64,000 nucleotides of DNA from Priestia endophytica DSM 13796 (lineage in GTDB: Bacteria > Bacillota > Bacilli > Bacillales > Bacillaceae_H), in NCBI RefSeq assembly GCF_900115845.1, contig NZ_FOXX01000006.1, positions 62,001 through 126,000 of the forward strand. Reading direction: 5' to 3'. The notes below the pieces were generated by a model, which ran no database searches, was not told the DNA's origin, and was given only the letters and a program-made list of their open reading frames with translations. The position numbers and the translations under genes were made by a program. Below, in pieces: positions 7,417 through 16,635 of this stretch. Positions within the stretch are counted from its first letter, which is position 1. Each line of letters opens with the position of its first letter.

Positions 7417-10137
7417 ATGAGCAAAGATTTATTCAATGCACGTTCATCATTTACTGTAGATGGAAAAACATATCATTACTATCGTTTGCAAGCGCTTGAA
7501 GAAGCAGGAGCAGGAAAAGTTTCAAACCTTCCGTACTCTGTGAAGGTTCTTCTAGAATCAGTCCTTCGCCAAGCAGACGGACGCGTAATTACAAAAGAAC
7601 ACGTAGAGAATTTAGCAAAATGGGGCACGTCAGATATTAAAGACATAGACGTTCCATTCAAACCTTCTCGCGTTATTCTACAAGACTTTACAGGTGTTCC
7701 AGCCGTTGTTGACCTTGCATCTTTACGTAAAGCAATGGCAGATATGGGTGGAGATCCTGATAAAATTAACCCTGAAATCCCAGTTGACCTTGTTGTTGAC
7801 CATTCTGTTCAAGTTGATAAAGCAGGAAGCGAAGATGCACTTCGTTTTAATATGAACCTTGAGTTTGAACGTAATGCAGAGCGCTATAACTTCCTTAACT
7901 GGGCACAGAAAGCATTTAACAACTATCGTGCAGTTCCACCAGCAACAGGGATTGTTCACCAAGTAAATTTAGAATATTTAGCAAACGTTGTGCAAGCTGT
8001 TGAAAATGAGGATGGGGAAGTTGAAACATTCCCAGACACGCTTGTTGGAACAGATTCACATACAACAATGATTAACGGTATCGGTGTTCTAGGATGGGGC
8101 GTTGGTGGTATCGAAGCTGAAGCAGGTATGCTTGGTCAACCATCTTACTTCCCAGTTCCAGAAGTTATCGGTGTGAAATTAACAGGGGCGCTTCCAAACG
8201 GAACAACAGCAACAGACTTAGCGTTAAAAGTAACGCAAGTACTTCGTCAAAAAGGCGTTGTTGGAAAGTTTGTTGAATTCTTTGGCCCTGGTATTAAAGG
8301 TCTACCGCTTGCAGATCGCGCAACAATTGCCAATATGGCACCTGAGTATGGCGCAACATGTGGATTCTTCCCTGTTGATGAAGAGTCACTAAACTACATG
8401 CGTCTAACAGGTCGTAAAGAGGAACAAATCAAACTTGTTGAAGAATACTGTAAGAAAAATGGCCTCTTCTATACAGAAGGTACGCCAGATCCAACGTTCA
8501 CATCTATTGTTGAGATCGACTTAAGTGAAATTGAAGCTAACTTGTCTGGACCAAAACGTCCACAAGACTTAATTCCACTTTCTCAAATGAAAGATGAATT
8601 TAATAAAGCACTTGTTGCACCAGCTGGAAACCAAGGATTCGGCTTAGAAGCAACAGAGAAAAATAAAGAAGTAACAGTGAAATTTAATGATGGCCGTGAA
8701 ACAACGATGAAAACAGGCGCAATTGCGATTGCTGCAATTACGAGCTGTACAAATACATCAAATCCATACGTACTTGTTGCAGCAGGTCTTGTTGCTAAGA
8801 AAGCTGTTGAAAAAGGACTTATCGTTCCAGAGTATGTGAAAACATCACTAGCACCAGGATCAAAAGTTGTAACAGGTTACCTTGAAGAAGCAGGTCTTCT
8901 TCCATACCTTGAAAAAATCGGTTTCAACGTTGTAGGCTATGGCTGTACAACATGTATCGGAAACTCTGGTCCACTTGAGCAAGAAATTGAAGAAGCGGTA
9001 GCTAAGAGCGATCTTCTTGTAACATCTGTTCTGTCAGGTAACCGTAACTTTGAAGGACGTATTCACCCGCTTGTGAAAGGAAACTATTTAGCATCTCCAC
9101 CGCTTGTTGTAGCATATGCACTAGCTGGAACAGTTGATGTTGATCTTCAAACAGATTCATTCGGAAAAGATAAAGATGGAAATGAAATCTACTTCAAAGA
9201 TATCTGGCCATCTATGACAGAAGTTGATGAAGTTGTGAAGAACAACGTAACACCAGAATTATTCCGTAAGCAATATGAGCGCGTGTTCGATGATAATGAA
9301 CGTTGGAACGACATTAAAACAAGTGAAGAACCTCTTTACACTTGGAATAATGATTCAACATACATTCAAAACCCACCGTTCTTTGAAGGATTAACACAAG
9401 ACATTGAAGAAGTAAAACCACTTGTTGGCCTTCGTGCAGTTGGTAAATTTGGAGATTCTGTAACAACAGACCACATTTCACCAGCAGGTTCAATTGCAAA
9501 AGAATCACCAGCAGGTCGCTATCTTCTGAACAACGATGTTGAAATTCGTGATTTCAACTCATATGGCTCTCGTCGTGGTAACCACGAAGTTATGATGCGC
9601 GGTACATTCGCTAACATCCGTATTCGTAACCAGCTTGCTCCAGGCACTGAAGGCGGTTATACAACATACTGGCCAACAGGCGAAACAATGTCTATCTATG
9701 ATGCGTGCATGCGCTATAAAGAAGACAACACACCACTTATCGTAATGGGTGGAAAAGACTATGGAATGGGAAGCTCTCGTGACTGGGCTGCTAAAGGAAC
9801 AAATCTTCTTGGCATTAAAACAGTTATTGCAGAAAGCTTCGAGCGTATTCACCGTAGCAACCTTGTTCTTATGGGCGTGCTTCCTCTTCAATTTAAAGAA
9901 GGCGACAGCGCTGATAAGCTAGGTTTAACAGGAAAAGAAACGTTCAACATTGCAATTGATGAAAATGTAAAACCACGTGACTTCGTCAAAGTAACAGCAA
10001 CAGACGAAAATGGTAAAGTTACAGAGTTTGAAGCACTTGTTCGCTTTGACAGTGAAGTGGAAATTGATTACTATCGTCACGGCGGTATCTTACAAATGGT
10101 ACTTCGCGACAAGCTTCAATCTAAATCAATGGCATAA
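7417..10137 (+). CDS. citB: Aconitate hydratase
   Basis: Converts citrate to isocitrate in the TCA cycle; the apo-form of the Bacillus enzyme is also an RNA-binding protein. The 906-residue length is that of the IRP1/AcnA class. Domain order is right: the N-terminal [24 protein letters not shown] and [27 protein letters not shown] blocks, the [4Fe-4S] cysteines in [12 protein letters not shown] and [14 protein letters not shown], and the swivelling domain with [12 protein letters not shown] near the C terminus. AAGGGGG precedes the ATG. A CcpC-like operator lies upstream and a terminator directly downstream. Confidence 0.98.
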   Translation: MSKDLFNARSSFTVDGKTYHYYRLQALEEAGAGKVSNLPYSVKVLLESVLRQADGRVITKEHVENLAKWGTSDIKDIDVPFKPSRVILQDFTGVPAVVDLASLRKAMADMGGDPDKINPEIPVDLVVDHSVQVDKAGSEDALRFNMNLEFERNAERYNFLNWAQKAFNNYRAVPPATGIVHQVNLEYLANVVQAVENEDGEVETFPDTLVGTDSHTTMINGIGVLGWGVGGIEAEAGMLGQPSYFPVPEVIGVKLTGALPNGTTATDLALKVTQVLRQKGVVGKFVEFFGPGIKGLPLADRATIANMAPEYGATCGFFPVDEESLNYMRLTGRKEEQIKLVEEYCKKNGLFYTEGTPDPTFTSIVEIDLSEIEANLSGPKRPQDLIPLSQMKDEFNKALVAPAGNQGFGLEATEKNKEVTVKFNDGRETTMKTGAIAIAAITSCTNTSNPYVLVAAGLVAKKAVEKGLIVPEYVKTSLAPGSKVVTGYLEEAGLLPYLEKIGFNVVGYGCTTCIGNSGPLEQEIEEAVAKSDLLVTSVLSGNRNFEGRIHPLVKGNYLASPPLVVAYALAGTVDVDLQTDSFGKDKDGNEIYFKDIWPSMTEVDEVVKNNVTPELFRKQYERVFDDNERWNDIKTSEEPLYTWNNDSTYIQNPPFFEGLTQDIEEVKPLVGLRAVGKFGDSVTTDHISPAGSIAKESPAGRYLLNNDVEIRDFNSYGSRRGNHEVMMRGTFANIRIRNQLAPGTEGGYTTYWPTGETMSIYDACMRYKEDNTPLIVMGGKDYGMGSSRDWAAKGTNLLGIKTVIAESFERIHRSNLVLMGVLPLQFKEGDSADKLGLTGKETFNIAIDENVKPRDFVKVTATDENGKVTEFEALVRFDSEVEIDYYRHGGILQMVLRDKLQSKSMA

Positions 10138-10143
10138 TGTTTT

Positions 10144-10179
10144 GAAAGAAGGGTTCTTCATAGAATCCTTCTTTTTTTA
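10144..10179 (+). terminator. citB terminator
   Basis: AGAAGGGTTCT-TCAT-AGAATCCTTCT followed by TTTTTTT. Confidence 0.85.
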
Positions 10180-10284
10180 TGGGCGAAAAAAGGAACAAGA
10201 GAAAGAAAAAGCGAAGTTTTATAAAAAGTATGGATTAAAAAACACATGCATATATAGATATTATCGAGAAAGAAGGTGAGAAAC

Positions 10285-10845
10285 TTGTGGAGAAAAGGAT
10301 TAGCTATTGCATTATTGCTTGTTATGATTGGTTATACAGGGTGGCAAATGATACAGCCAAAAGAAAATAAAGCAAGCAGTTCATATGAGAATGGAAATGT
10401 TGAAAACACCCAAACATCAATGGGGATTGAAGAAGGGAAAATGGCTCCATCTTTTACACTCTCTTCCCTAAGCGGAGAGGAGATTGCCCTAGAGCACTTG
10501 AAAGGAAAAAAAGTGATTCTTAACTTCTGGGCAACATGGTGTCCACCTTGCAAAAAAGAGATGCCTGAAATGCAAAAAATAAGTAAGACTCATGGAGAGG
10601 AAGTTGAAATCCTAGCGATCAACTCAACAGACAACGAAAAAAGTGTAAAAAGTGTGGAAGATTTTATTGAAGAAGGCGGATATACTTTTACTGTTTTACT
10701 TGATCCAGAAGGGAAAGTAAACGGAAACCTGTATAGAACGGTGGCATTCCCAACCTCTTATTTCATTAATGAAGATGGTAAAATTGTTAAACGTATCAAC
10801 GGACAGCTCACTGAAAAAGAGATGCTTGAATTTATTCAAAGCTAA
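10285..10845 (+). CDS. yneN: Membrane-anchored thioredoxin-like protein YneN
   Basis: An extracytoplasmic thiol-disulfide oxidoreductase of the ResA/StoA type. An N-terminal uncleaved signal anchor (about residues 4-21) is followed by a linker and a TlpA-like thioredoxin domain with active site WCPPC in FWATWCPPCKKEMPE and the cis-Pro in VAFPTSYFI. It probably takes electrons from CcdA upstream in this block. The frame opens at GTG 10276, but AAGGTGAG is correctly placed only for TTG 10285. Synteny gives the name yneN; ResA and StoA are paralogues it could stand in for. Confidence 0.85.
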   Translation: MWRKGLAIALLLVMIGYTGWQMIQPKENKASSSYENGNVENTQTSMGIEEGKMAPSFTLSSLSGEEIALEHLKGKKVILNFWATWCPPCKKEMPEMQKISKTHGEEVEILAINSTDNEKSVKSVEDFIEEGGYTFTVLLDPEGKVNGNLYRTVAFPTSYFINEDGKIVKRINGQLTEKEMLEFIQS

Positions 10846-10927
10846 AAAATCTGAAAATTTGTATGAGTCGCGTTTTTCTGGGGATAATGAAATACAAAGA
10901 ATCTTAGGAAATGGAAGGAAGATAAAA

Positions 10928-11059
10928 ATGCGAAAAGTCAGAAAACGCTCATTTGCACAGCTTTTACATGAAAACAAGCAGGAGCTATTAAATGATAAGG
11001 AAGCATTGGATAAATTGGAAGAGCGACTTGAAGCACGTATGAGTCGGGAAGAAGGATAA
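10928..11059 (+). CDS. fbpB: FbpB-type small basic protein
   Basis: A 43-residue basic protein starting [20 protein letters not shown] and ending in an EERLEARM helix, the pattern of the FbpB family. B. subtilis FbpB is Fur-repressed and helps the FsrA sRNA to down-regulate iron-rich proteins, aconitase mRNA being among the FsrA targets. GGAAGGAAG precedes the ATG. A Fur-like half site (GATAATGA, 10883-10890) sits upstream but the other half is poor. The family call is from memory of its pattern; the start and composition are clear. Confidence 0.65.
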   Translation: MRKVRKRSFAQLLHENKQELLNDKEALDKLEERLEARMSREEG

Positions 11060-11115
11060 ATACGTACATAGTTTTCCCTCGTCTTGGTTATAGTAAAAGG
11101 CGAGGGGGGAGAACT

Positions 11116-11259
11116 ATGAGCAATCCAAAACGCGATAGTGTACACTTTGTTCCAAACCATATTGGCACACAGTCTCGTGCTGCAGGTGGAAACAAAGGGA
11201 AAAAGATGCAAGATAAATCAGGCAAACACGCCCAAGTGATGCAAACAAAAGGCGAATAA
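11116..11259 (+). CDS. sspN: Small acid-soluble spore protein SspN
   Basis: A 47-residue polar protein with the SspN layout: FVPNHIGT, then [15 protein letters not shown] and a terminal VMQTKGE, identical at the end to B. subtilis SspN. It is a minor spore-core protein co-transcribed with tlp in B. subtilis. The ribosome site GGGGGGA lies at the base of a CCCTCG/CGAGGG hairpin (11076-11106), which could limit translation. Confidence 0.9.
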   Translation: MSNPKRDSVHFVPNHIGTQSRAAGGNKGKKMQDKSGKHAQVMQTKGE

Positions 11260-11344
11260 CCAACATAAATGGGAAATCTCCCATGCTCATCATAAAACAG
11301 TTTCTTCAACTACCATTGTTATTCATCAAAGGAGGAAATGAAAA

Positions 11345-11578
11345 ATGGCATGGCAACAACCAAATCCAGATGATCGTAGTGATAACGTAGAAAGACTTCA
11401 AGAAGCAATTAACAACACATTTGAAAATATGTGCAAAGCAGAGGATGCTCTTGAACATGCTTCTGCAAAGGACCGTGCTGATATTGAAGCGAAGAATCAT
11501 CGTCGAGAAGAAAGCCTTACAGCGATGCGTAATGAAGTAAAAGAAGAAGCCGCTGACCGCGAAAACGGCTATCAGTAA
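11345..11578 (+). CDS. tlp: Small acid-soluble spore protein Tlp
   Basis: A 77-residue, very polar, helical protein of the Tlp family (thioredoxin-like only by name): PNPDDRSDNVERLQEAINNTF at the N terminus, repeated charged heptads, and the NRREE-like block NHRREESL in the second half. It is made in the forespore. AAAGGAGG precedes the ATG and a terminator follows the stop. Order sspN-tlp-yneP is as in B. subtilis. Confidence 0.93.
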   Translation: MAWQQPNPDDRSDNVERLQEAINNTFENMCKAEDALEHASAKDRADIEAKNHRREESLTAMRNEVKEEAADRENGYQ

Positions 11579-11616
11579 AAAAGAAAGGCTGCGTAATGCA
11601 GTCTTTCTTTTTTTAT
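11578..11616 (+). terminator. tlp terminator
   Basis: AAAGAAAGGCTGC and GCAGTCTTTCTTT pair around GTAAT, followed by T5. Confidence 0.8.
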
Positions 11617-11674
11617 CCGAAAAGAAACATATGATAAAATAAAAGAGAAAACTTAGAAGATAGAAGGGAAAATT

Positions 11675-12094
11675 ATGATTTTATCCAAAAAAGATATTGA
11701 AGTACGCTATGCTGAAACAGATCAAATGGGCATTGTATATCATGCAAACTATGTAATATGGATGGAAATTGGGCGCACCGCATTGATTGAAGAGCTTGGA
11801 TTTCGCTATGCAGATATGGAGAAGGATGGGATTCTTTCCCCGGTGCTAGAAATTAATGCTCAATATAAAAAGCCCGTTAAATATGGAGAAGTAGCTTCTG
11901 TACATACATGGATTGAAGAATATGACGGAGTGCGAGTAACATACGGCTATGAAATTTATAATGGTGACGGTGATTTATCCGTTATTGGTTATAGTAAACA
12001 TGCGTGTGTAAAAAAAGAAAACTTTCGTCCAGTTTCAATGCGGAAGTATTTTCCAACGTGGCATGAAGCTTATTTAAAAGCAAAAAAAGCGTAG
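11675..12094 (+). CDS. yneP: Acyl-CoA thioesterase YneP (hot-dog fold)
   Basis: A 139-residue 4-hydroxybenzoyl-CoA thioesterase/YbgC-type protein. The family active-site stretch VRYAETDQMGIVYHANYVIWMEIGR is complete, with the catalytic Asp (D in TDQMG) and the following His-Asn. It probably hydrolyses an acyl-CoA in the cytoplasm; substrate not predictable. The position after tlp matches yneP of B. subtilis. Confidence 0.88.
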   Translation: MILSKKDIEVRYAETDQMGIVYHANYVIWMEIGRTALIEELGFRYADMEKDGILSPVLEINAQYKKPVKYGEVASVHTWIEEYDGVRVTYGYEIYNGDGDLSVIGYSKHACVKKENFRPVSMRKYFPTWHEAYLKAKKA

Positions 12095-12118
12095 AAGAAT
12101 ATTCTTCTACGCTTTTTC
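12084..12118. terminator. Bidirectional terminator yneP/yneR
   Basis: AAAAAGCGTAGAAGAAT and ATTCTTCTACGCTTTTT form a near-perfect stem between convergent genes. Confidence 0.85.
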
Positions 12119-12409
12119 TTATTTGTTGTAGTGAAATAGAGGTTCTTCTCCTTGTTCATCAAGTGTAACTGATACATCATGCTCATCAAAGAACCAGAGA
12201 TCTTCATCTTCAATAAAGAAAGTAATTCCATTTTGTTCGTCAGAAGCGCCAATTTTAAGCGGGTCGTCTGATTTCACGCCAAGGGAAAATCCTTTTTGAA
12301 CAGTGCTGCAGCCACCATAGCGTACGAAAAAGCGAACTTTACTTCCATCATCAATATGTAAAGCTTCCTTGTACCAGTTTGCTGCCTCTTCTGAAACAGT
12401 TAATCTCAT
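12119..12409 (-). CDS. yneR: HesB-like protein YneR
   Basis: A 96-residue protein of the HesB/IscA-like superfamily. FFVRYGGCSTVQKGFSLG and FFIEDEDLWFFD match B. subtilis YneR. Only one cysteine is present, so it lacks the three-Cys set of A-type Fe-S carriers and is unlikely to be a normal cluster scaffold. The frame opens at a TTG three codons earlier; GGGAG fits the ATG at 12409. The gene yneQ, which lies between yneP and yneR in B. subtilis, is absent. Confidence 0.85.
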   Translation of the reverse strand: MRLTVSEEAANWYKEALHIDDGSKVRFFVRYGGCSTVQKGFSLGVKSDDPLKIGASDEQNGITFFIEDEDLWFFDEHDVSVTLDEQGEEPLFHYNK

Positions 12410-12555
12410 GCTAATCAACTCCCTTTCTTAGCTCTTCTCCCTTTCTTCATTATAAGAGAAATAAAAGAGAATGAAAAGGAATTGAGAATTTTTTAATAAA
12501 ATGTTGTTCTAAAAGATATATATAAGAAATTTTCCTAGAGTCTTTATAGATTATG

Positions 12556-13335
12556 CTATGAAGATTTTACTGCATCATAACGGTGGAGTGCACGTTCACG
12601 AGCTTCTTTATGGTCAACAACTGGATGAGGGTAGTCTTTTCCAAGTTCAATACAAGCTTCTTTTAAAACTTCAGCAGATGCTTCCCAAGGCTTATGAAGG
12701 TAGCGCTTTGGAATGTGCTTCAGCTCTGGTATCCCTTTCTTTACGTAATTGCCCTCTTTGTCAAAACGCTCACCTTGAACAGTTGGGGTGAAAATGCGAA
12801 AGTATGGTGCAGCATCAGCGCCGCTTCCACCAGCCCATTGCCACCCAAATGTATTATTCGCAAGATCTGCATCTACAAGCGTATCCCAAAACCACTTTTC
12901 ACCTTTTTTCCAATGAATAAGAAGGTGCTTAACTAAAAAAGAACCAACAATCATACGGACTCGATTGTGCATATAACCTGTTGCCCAAAGTTCCCTCATT
13001 CCTGCATCAACGAGCGGGTACCCTGTTTTTCCTTCCTTCCACACCTTATAATGGCTTTCTGACTTTTCCCATGCAAATTTTTTAAAACGTTCATTTAACG
13101 GTTCTTTTATGGAATGTGGGAAGTAATATAAAATATGATACGAAAATTCTCGCCAAATAAGCTGTTTAATAAAACTTTCTGCTTGCTCGGGAAACTTGTT
13201 ATTTTGAGTTTTATCCCTTTTCTGAAGAAGATAGTGATATAGAGAACGAACAGAAAGTTGTCCAAAGGCTAAGTAGGGGGAAAGCTCTGAAACATAGCGA
13301 TTCTCAGGGGAATCTCGTCCATCGTCATAATTCAA
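12556..13335 (-). pseudogene. phr: Deoxyribodipyrimidine photolyase, N-terminal half deleted
   Basis: Photolyases repair UV pyrimidine dimers using FAD and an antenna cofactor. Only the C-terminal ~259 residues of a protein that is normally about 470 remain. These are well kept: FIKQLIWREFSYHI, GKTGYPLVDAGMRELWATGYMHNRVRM, FWDTLVDADLANNTFGWQWAGGSG and YFRIFTPTVQGERFD, all FAD-binding or lesion-binding segments. The whole antenna domain and linker are gone. The frame begins at TTG 13335 with no ribosome site, 18 bases from the end of the MaoC gene. It looks beheaded by the event that placed the bioY operon here. Confidence 0.75.
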
Positions 13336-13352
13336 TATGCGCTTTTTTAATC

Positions 13353-13700
13353 TTATAAAGAAGAAAATGAAATTTTTCCTTTGACAATGTTTTCGCCTTC
13401 ACATACCCCTTTTACGTGTAACGTTTCTCCTTTTTCTTCTACAGTTAGAGAAATGGACTGTCCTATATATAAAGGAGAAAGAAAGGTCATGTTATACTGC
13501 TTGACGTATGAGCGTTTCGGGATGGAAGAAGACAGAGAAGCCATTACTTTCCCCATAGAAAGCATGCCATGCCCAATTCGGTCTTTGAACCCATACTTTT
13601 TTGCTTCTTCTCTGTTCATATGAATTGGATTATAGTCAGAAGATACCTTTGCATAGTTGTTGATATCTTCTTCGCTTACAAAAATGGTATAAGTTTTCAT
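13353..13700 (-). CDS. MaoC-like dehydratase subunit with hydratase-2 motif
   Basis: A 115-residue single hot-dog protein. The (R)-specific enoyl hydratase motif is intact: SSDYNPIHMNREEAKKYGF with catalytic Asp22 and His27, then IGHGMLSMG. Such small MaoC proteins usually work as HadB-like catalytic partners of a non-catalytic subunit, here the gene just upstream, with which it overlaps by ATGA. An in-frame start 11 codons earlier is possible, but AAAGGAG precedes the ATG at 13700. It is the last gene of the bioY operon; no terminator is visible after it. Confidence 0.75.
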   Translation of the reverse strand: MKTYTIFVSEEDINNYAKVSSDYNPIHMNREEAKKYGFKDRIGHGMLSMGKVMASLSSSIPKRSYVKQYNMTFLSPLYIGQSISLTVEEKGETLHVKGVCEGENIVKGKISFSSL

Positions 13701-14083
13701 TCTCTTTCTCCTTTGATTAAAGTTGAGGAACACGTTGCAACTTGATTTCCTTTTTCATTAAAAATGGTAAGCTTTTGTTCGTAAAAAATATAGCCGTGTC
13801 GTCTTTTCACTTCTTCAAAGGTATACTCGCATATGTAGCTTGTATCAATGTATAGTGGTTGTTTATAGTCAAAAGCTTGTGTTCGATGAACAACTCCATG
13901 GAATAATCCTTCTTGCGGTTTAAGGAATAGAAAAGGCATAGAAGGAGGGAGCGGGATAGAGGCAAAACCATGTTGTTTGGCTTCCTCCTCAGAAAAATAT
14001 ATACCCTCTTTTTCGTCAACTGAGTTAGCATACTCTTGAACATCTTGCTTCGTTATCAGAATTGAAAATTTATCATCGATCAT
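13697..14083 (-). CDS. FAS1-like/MaoC N-terminal dehydratase subunit
   Basis: A 128-residue hot-dog protein like the substrate-binding subunit (HadA type) of (3R)-hydroxyacyl dehydratases: FSEEEAKQHGFASIPLPPSMPFLFL and HRTQAFDYKQPLYID are typical, and the catalytic D-x-N-P-x-H motif is absent. It should pair with the catalytic subunit encoded next. Its start overlaps the end of the thiolase gene by four bases, which implies translational coupling. Function is inferred from family and pairing. Confidence 0.7.
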   Translation of the reverse strand: MIDDKFSILITKQDVQEYANSVDEKEGIYFSEEEAKQHGFASIPLPPSMPFLFLKPQEGLFHGVVHRTQAFDYKQPLYIDTSYICEYTFEEVKRRHGYIFYEQKLTIFNEKGNQVATCSSTLIKGERE

Positions 14084-15171
14084 TTTATCACCTCAAATAA
14101 TATAGAGAGTCCAAGCCCTCCAGCAATTCCAGCTGAAGCTATAGCATAGCGCGCGTCTCTTTTTTGCCCTTCATAAAAAAGGCGAGTAGCAAGCATGGCA
14201 CCTGATGCTCCGTACGGATGACCAAGGGCAATCGCTCCGCCTCTTACGTTAAGACGTTCTAGCGGAATGTGAAGTTCGCGAGCGCATGCCACAACTTTAG
14301 AAGAAAAAGCTTCGTTAATTTCAAATAAATCAATATCATGAACAGTTAAATTTTGTTCGTCAAGCAGTTTACGTATTGCTTTAATGGGGGCTTCTCCAGG
14401 GAAGTGAGGATGCACGCCAATTGAAGCGGTACCGAGTATTTTAAGCCCTCTGTACATGTTAAGTTCTTTTGCTCGTTCACCTTCCATCACAACGGTAACA
14501 CAGCTGCCGTCACTAATGCCTGCACAGTTTGCTGCTGTAACTGTTCCATCATGTAAAAAAGAAGGAGCTGCGCGTGAAAAAAGACGCTCACTAGGTGGTT
14601 TACGAGTTAATGCTTCATCACAATCAATCCCAAAGAGAGGGAAGATTTCCTCTTTTAAACTCCCGTTTTGAAGAGCTTCATACGTCCGCGTATAGCTGAT
14701 GCGAGCATACTCATCTTGCTTAGCACGTGTAATGCCGTATTTTTGAGCCACATATTCTGCAGCAAGGCCCATATCAGGATCACCAATTTCATCAGGAGAG
14801 AATCTTGCTCTTTTTTTGTAGGAAGAGGTGCTTGTACTTTCTGAACCTCCCGCTAAGTAGCATGTTCCACTGCCGCTTTTAATCAAAGCAGCTGAGAGGC
14901 GAATAGCCTCAAGACCACCTCCGCATTGGCGATCAAGCGTTAAGCCAGGAATATTTGGAGAAAGCCCCCCTTGTAAAAGAGAAAGGCGAGCAAGGTTTCC
15001 GCCTGGGCCAATGGTGTGAGCTAAAATAACTTCATCAATTGTTCCAGGAACACAGCGCGATAGCTCATAAAGGAGAGGAGCTGTTAATTCTTCTACAGTC
15101 TTTGTCTTAAAGACTCCATTTTGACGCCCAATTGGCGTTCGTTTTGCTTGAACAATTAAAGCTTCCTTCAC
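14080..15171 (-). CDS. yhfS: Thiolase-family protein, YhfS-like, altered active site
   Basis: A 363-residue thiolase. The nucleophilic Cys is present (TLDRQCGGGLEAIRLSAAL), as are NEAFSSKVVA and the His of LGHPYGASGA. At the C terminus, where thiolases have CxGGGxG, the sequence is AGIAGGLG: the acid/base Cys is replaced by Gly. It may therefore not do normal Claisen condensation or thiolysis. GGAGG and the GTG at 15171 define the start, which overlaps the ligase stop (GTGA); the open frame runs 64 codons further upstream inside the ligase gene. B. subtilis yhfS is the positional match. Confidence 0.8.
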   Translation of the reverse strand: MKEALIVQAKRTPIGRQNGVFKTKTVEELTAPLLYELSRCVPGTIDEVILAHTIGPGGNLARLSLLQGGLSPNIPGLTLDRQCGGGLEAIRLSAALIKSGSGTCYLAGGSESTSTSSYKKRARFSPDEIGDPDMGLAAEYVAQKYGITRAKQDEYARISYTRTYEALQNGSLKEEIFPLFGIDCDEALTRKPPSERLFSRAAPSFLHDGTVTAANCAGISDGSCVTVVMEGERAKELNMYRGLKILGTASIGVHPHFPGEAPIKAIRKLLDEQNLTVHDIDLFEINEAFSSKVVACARELHIPLERLNVRGGAIALGHPYGASGAMLATRLFYEGQKRDARYAIASAGIAGGLGLSILFEVIK

Positions 15172-16607
15172 TGTATTTCCTCCGTTTCTAGATGATTTTT
15201 TAACGCTTGCCGAGCAATCTTTCCATTTGATGTATATGGGAGTTCCTTCACAAACCGCCATAACCTTGGTACTTTGTACGAGGAAAGGTGCTCTCGTACA
15301 AAGGAAGAAAGTTCTCTTTTTGAAGCATTTCCTACAATAAAAGCGAGTGGTTTTTGTCCCCAATAAGTGTCAGTTATCCCAATGACTGCTGCTTCTTGTA
15401 CATTTTCATGTTTCTTTAATATTTCTTCAATTTCTTCAGGGAAAATATTTAAACCGCCATAAAGAATCATATTATGCTTTCGCCCGATAATGTAGAGGAA
15501 GCCTTGTTCATCAAGATAGCCCATATCATCAACGGTTATCCACTCATCAGGAGAGTCTATTCCGTCTCCATTTAAATAGCCAAGAAAACGCAGCTCGCTT
15601 TTTACGTAAACAGTGCCAATTTCACAAGGAGGGAGCATTTCTCCGTTATCACCGACAATCTTAATAGAAACATGCTGACAAGGTGTGCCAACAGAGGAAG
15701 CACGATTTCGATTTTCATTATTCAACACAGAAACAAAGCTAAGTTCAGATGCTCCGTAAAATTCGTAATGCTTCATAAAAGGAAAAAGGGCAAGAGCTTT
15801 TTGACGCGTGGACGGTTCCCATTTTGCGCCTGAAGAGAGCATTTTAAAGGAGGAATTCACTTTTTCTCCTTTAGAAAGCAGTGCTTCAATCATTGTTGGA
15901 ACACTGTATACGGTTGTTATATTTTTGGATTTTAGGAGAGAGAGAACAGCAGAAGGAGAAAATCTCTCCAAAAGATGGACGGTTCCTCCGAGAAAGAGCG
16001 TGCTAATAGCTCCATACAAAAATAAAGAATGAACAAGAGGCCCTGGTACAAGCACACATTCTTCACTATGCATATGAAAATCCGTTTTGTTGCAGTCAAA
16101 GCTTTTTACCCATGACTTCTGTGAACGTAGAAAAGCTTTTGGTTTTCCTGTTGAACCTGATGTGAACCCCATATAGAAAGGGGAATGTGGGTCAACAGAG
16201 AGAAAAGGGGAAGATGACGTTTTCTCTACTTCTATTTTCCAATCCTCTACTAAGATAAATTTCTTTGTAAAAGAGAGTTTCCTAGAAAGAGAGGAGGAAG
16301 TTAGTAAAACGTGTGGAGAAGAAAGAGAAAGGCGTTCTTCTAGTTCCATTGGTGATGAACGGGGGTCAAGCGGGATAGCTGTCCATCCCGCTCTTGATGC
16401 CCCAGCGAATATTTGTAAAGATTCTAGACTGTTTTGGAGCAAAAAGGCTACTTTTAAAGGTTTCTTTGAATAGTTTTGAAACCAGCCTGCTGTTTTTTGA
16501 ATTAAGTCGTTCCACTCTTTATAAGAAAGTGTTTCTTTCGCTGTAATAAGAGCAGGACGAAGCGAATTTTCGTTTGCATGTTTTTCATATGTACTTGTAA
16601 TATTCAT
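15168..16607 (-). CDS. yhfT: Acyl-CoA synthetase/AMP ligase, YhfT-like
   Basis: A 479-residue ANL-superfamily ligase that should activate a carboxylic acid with ATP and CoA. Motifs in order: FYMGFTSGSTGKPKAFLRS (phosphate loop, about residue 155), YEFYGASELSF, DEWITVDDMGYLDEQGF, IGRKHNMILYGGLNIFPEEIEE, and the C-terminal Lys in TSNGKIARQAL. It is short for a long-chain ligase. AAAGGTGG fits the ATG at 16607 rather than the earlier in-frame ATG. Order bioY-ligase-thiolase equals yhfUTS of B. subtilis, a BirA-regulated operon. Substrate unknown; a pimelate-like or fatty acid is a guess from BirA control. Confidence 0.82.
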   Translation of the reverse strand: MNITSTYEKHANENSLRPALITAKETLSYKEWNDLIQKTAGWFQNYSKKPLKVAFLLQNSLESLQIFAGASRAGWTAIPLDPRSSPMELEERLSLSSPHVLLTSSSLSRKLSFTKKFILVEDWKIEVEKTSSSPFLSVDPHSPFYMGFTSGSTGKPKAFLRSQKSWVKSFDCNKTDFHMHSEECVLVPGPLVHSLFLYGAISTLFLGGTVHLLERFSPSAVLSLLKSKNITTVYSVPTMIEALLSKGEKVNSSFKMLSSGAKWEPSTRQKALALFPFMKHYEFYGASELSFVSVLNNENRNRASSVGTPCQHVSIKIVGDNGEMLPPCEIGTVYVKSELRFLGYLNGDGIDSPDEWITVDDMGYLDEQGFLYIIGRKHNMILYGGLNIFPEEIEEILKKHENVQEAAVIGITDTYWGQKPLAFIVGNASKRELSSFVREHLSSYKVPRLWRFVKELPYTSNGKIARQALKNHLETEEIQ

Positions 16608-16635
16608 GATTATTCCACCTTTAACAACGAGCACT

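Noticed and set aside
11058-11080. GTACATAG core resembling part of a replication Ter site
   Set aside because: Only the eight-base core fits; the flanking AAAT and ACTAA elements do not match the remembered Ter consensus.
12558-12936. Rightward frames over the photolyase remnant
   Set aside because: They are opposite-strand shadows of well-conserved photolyase motifs.
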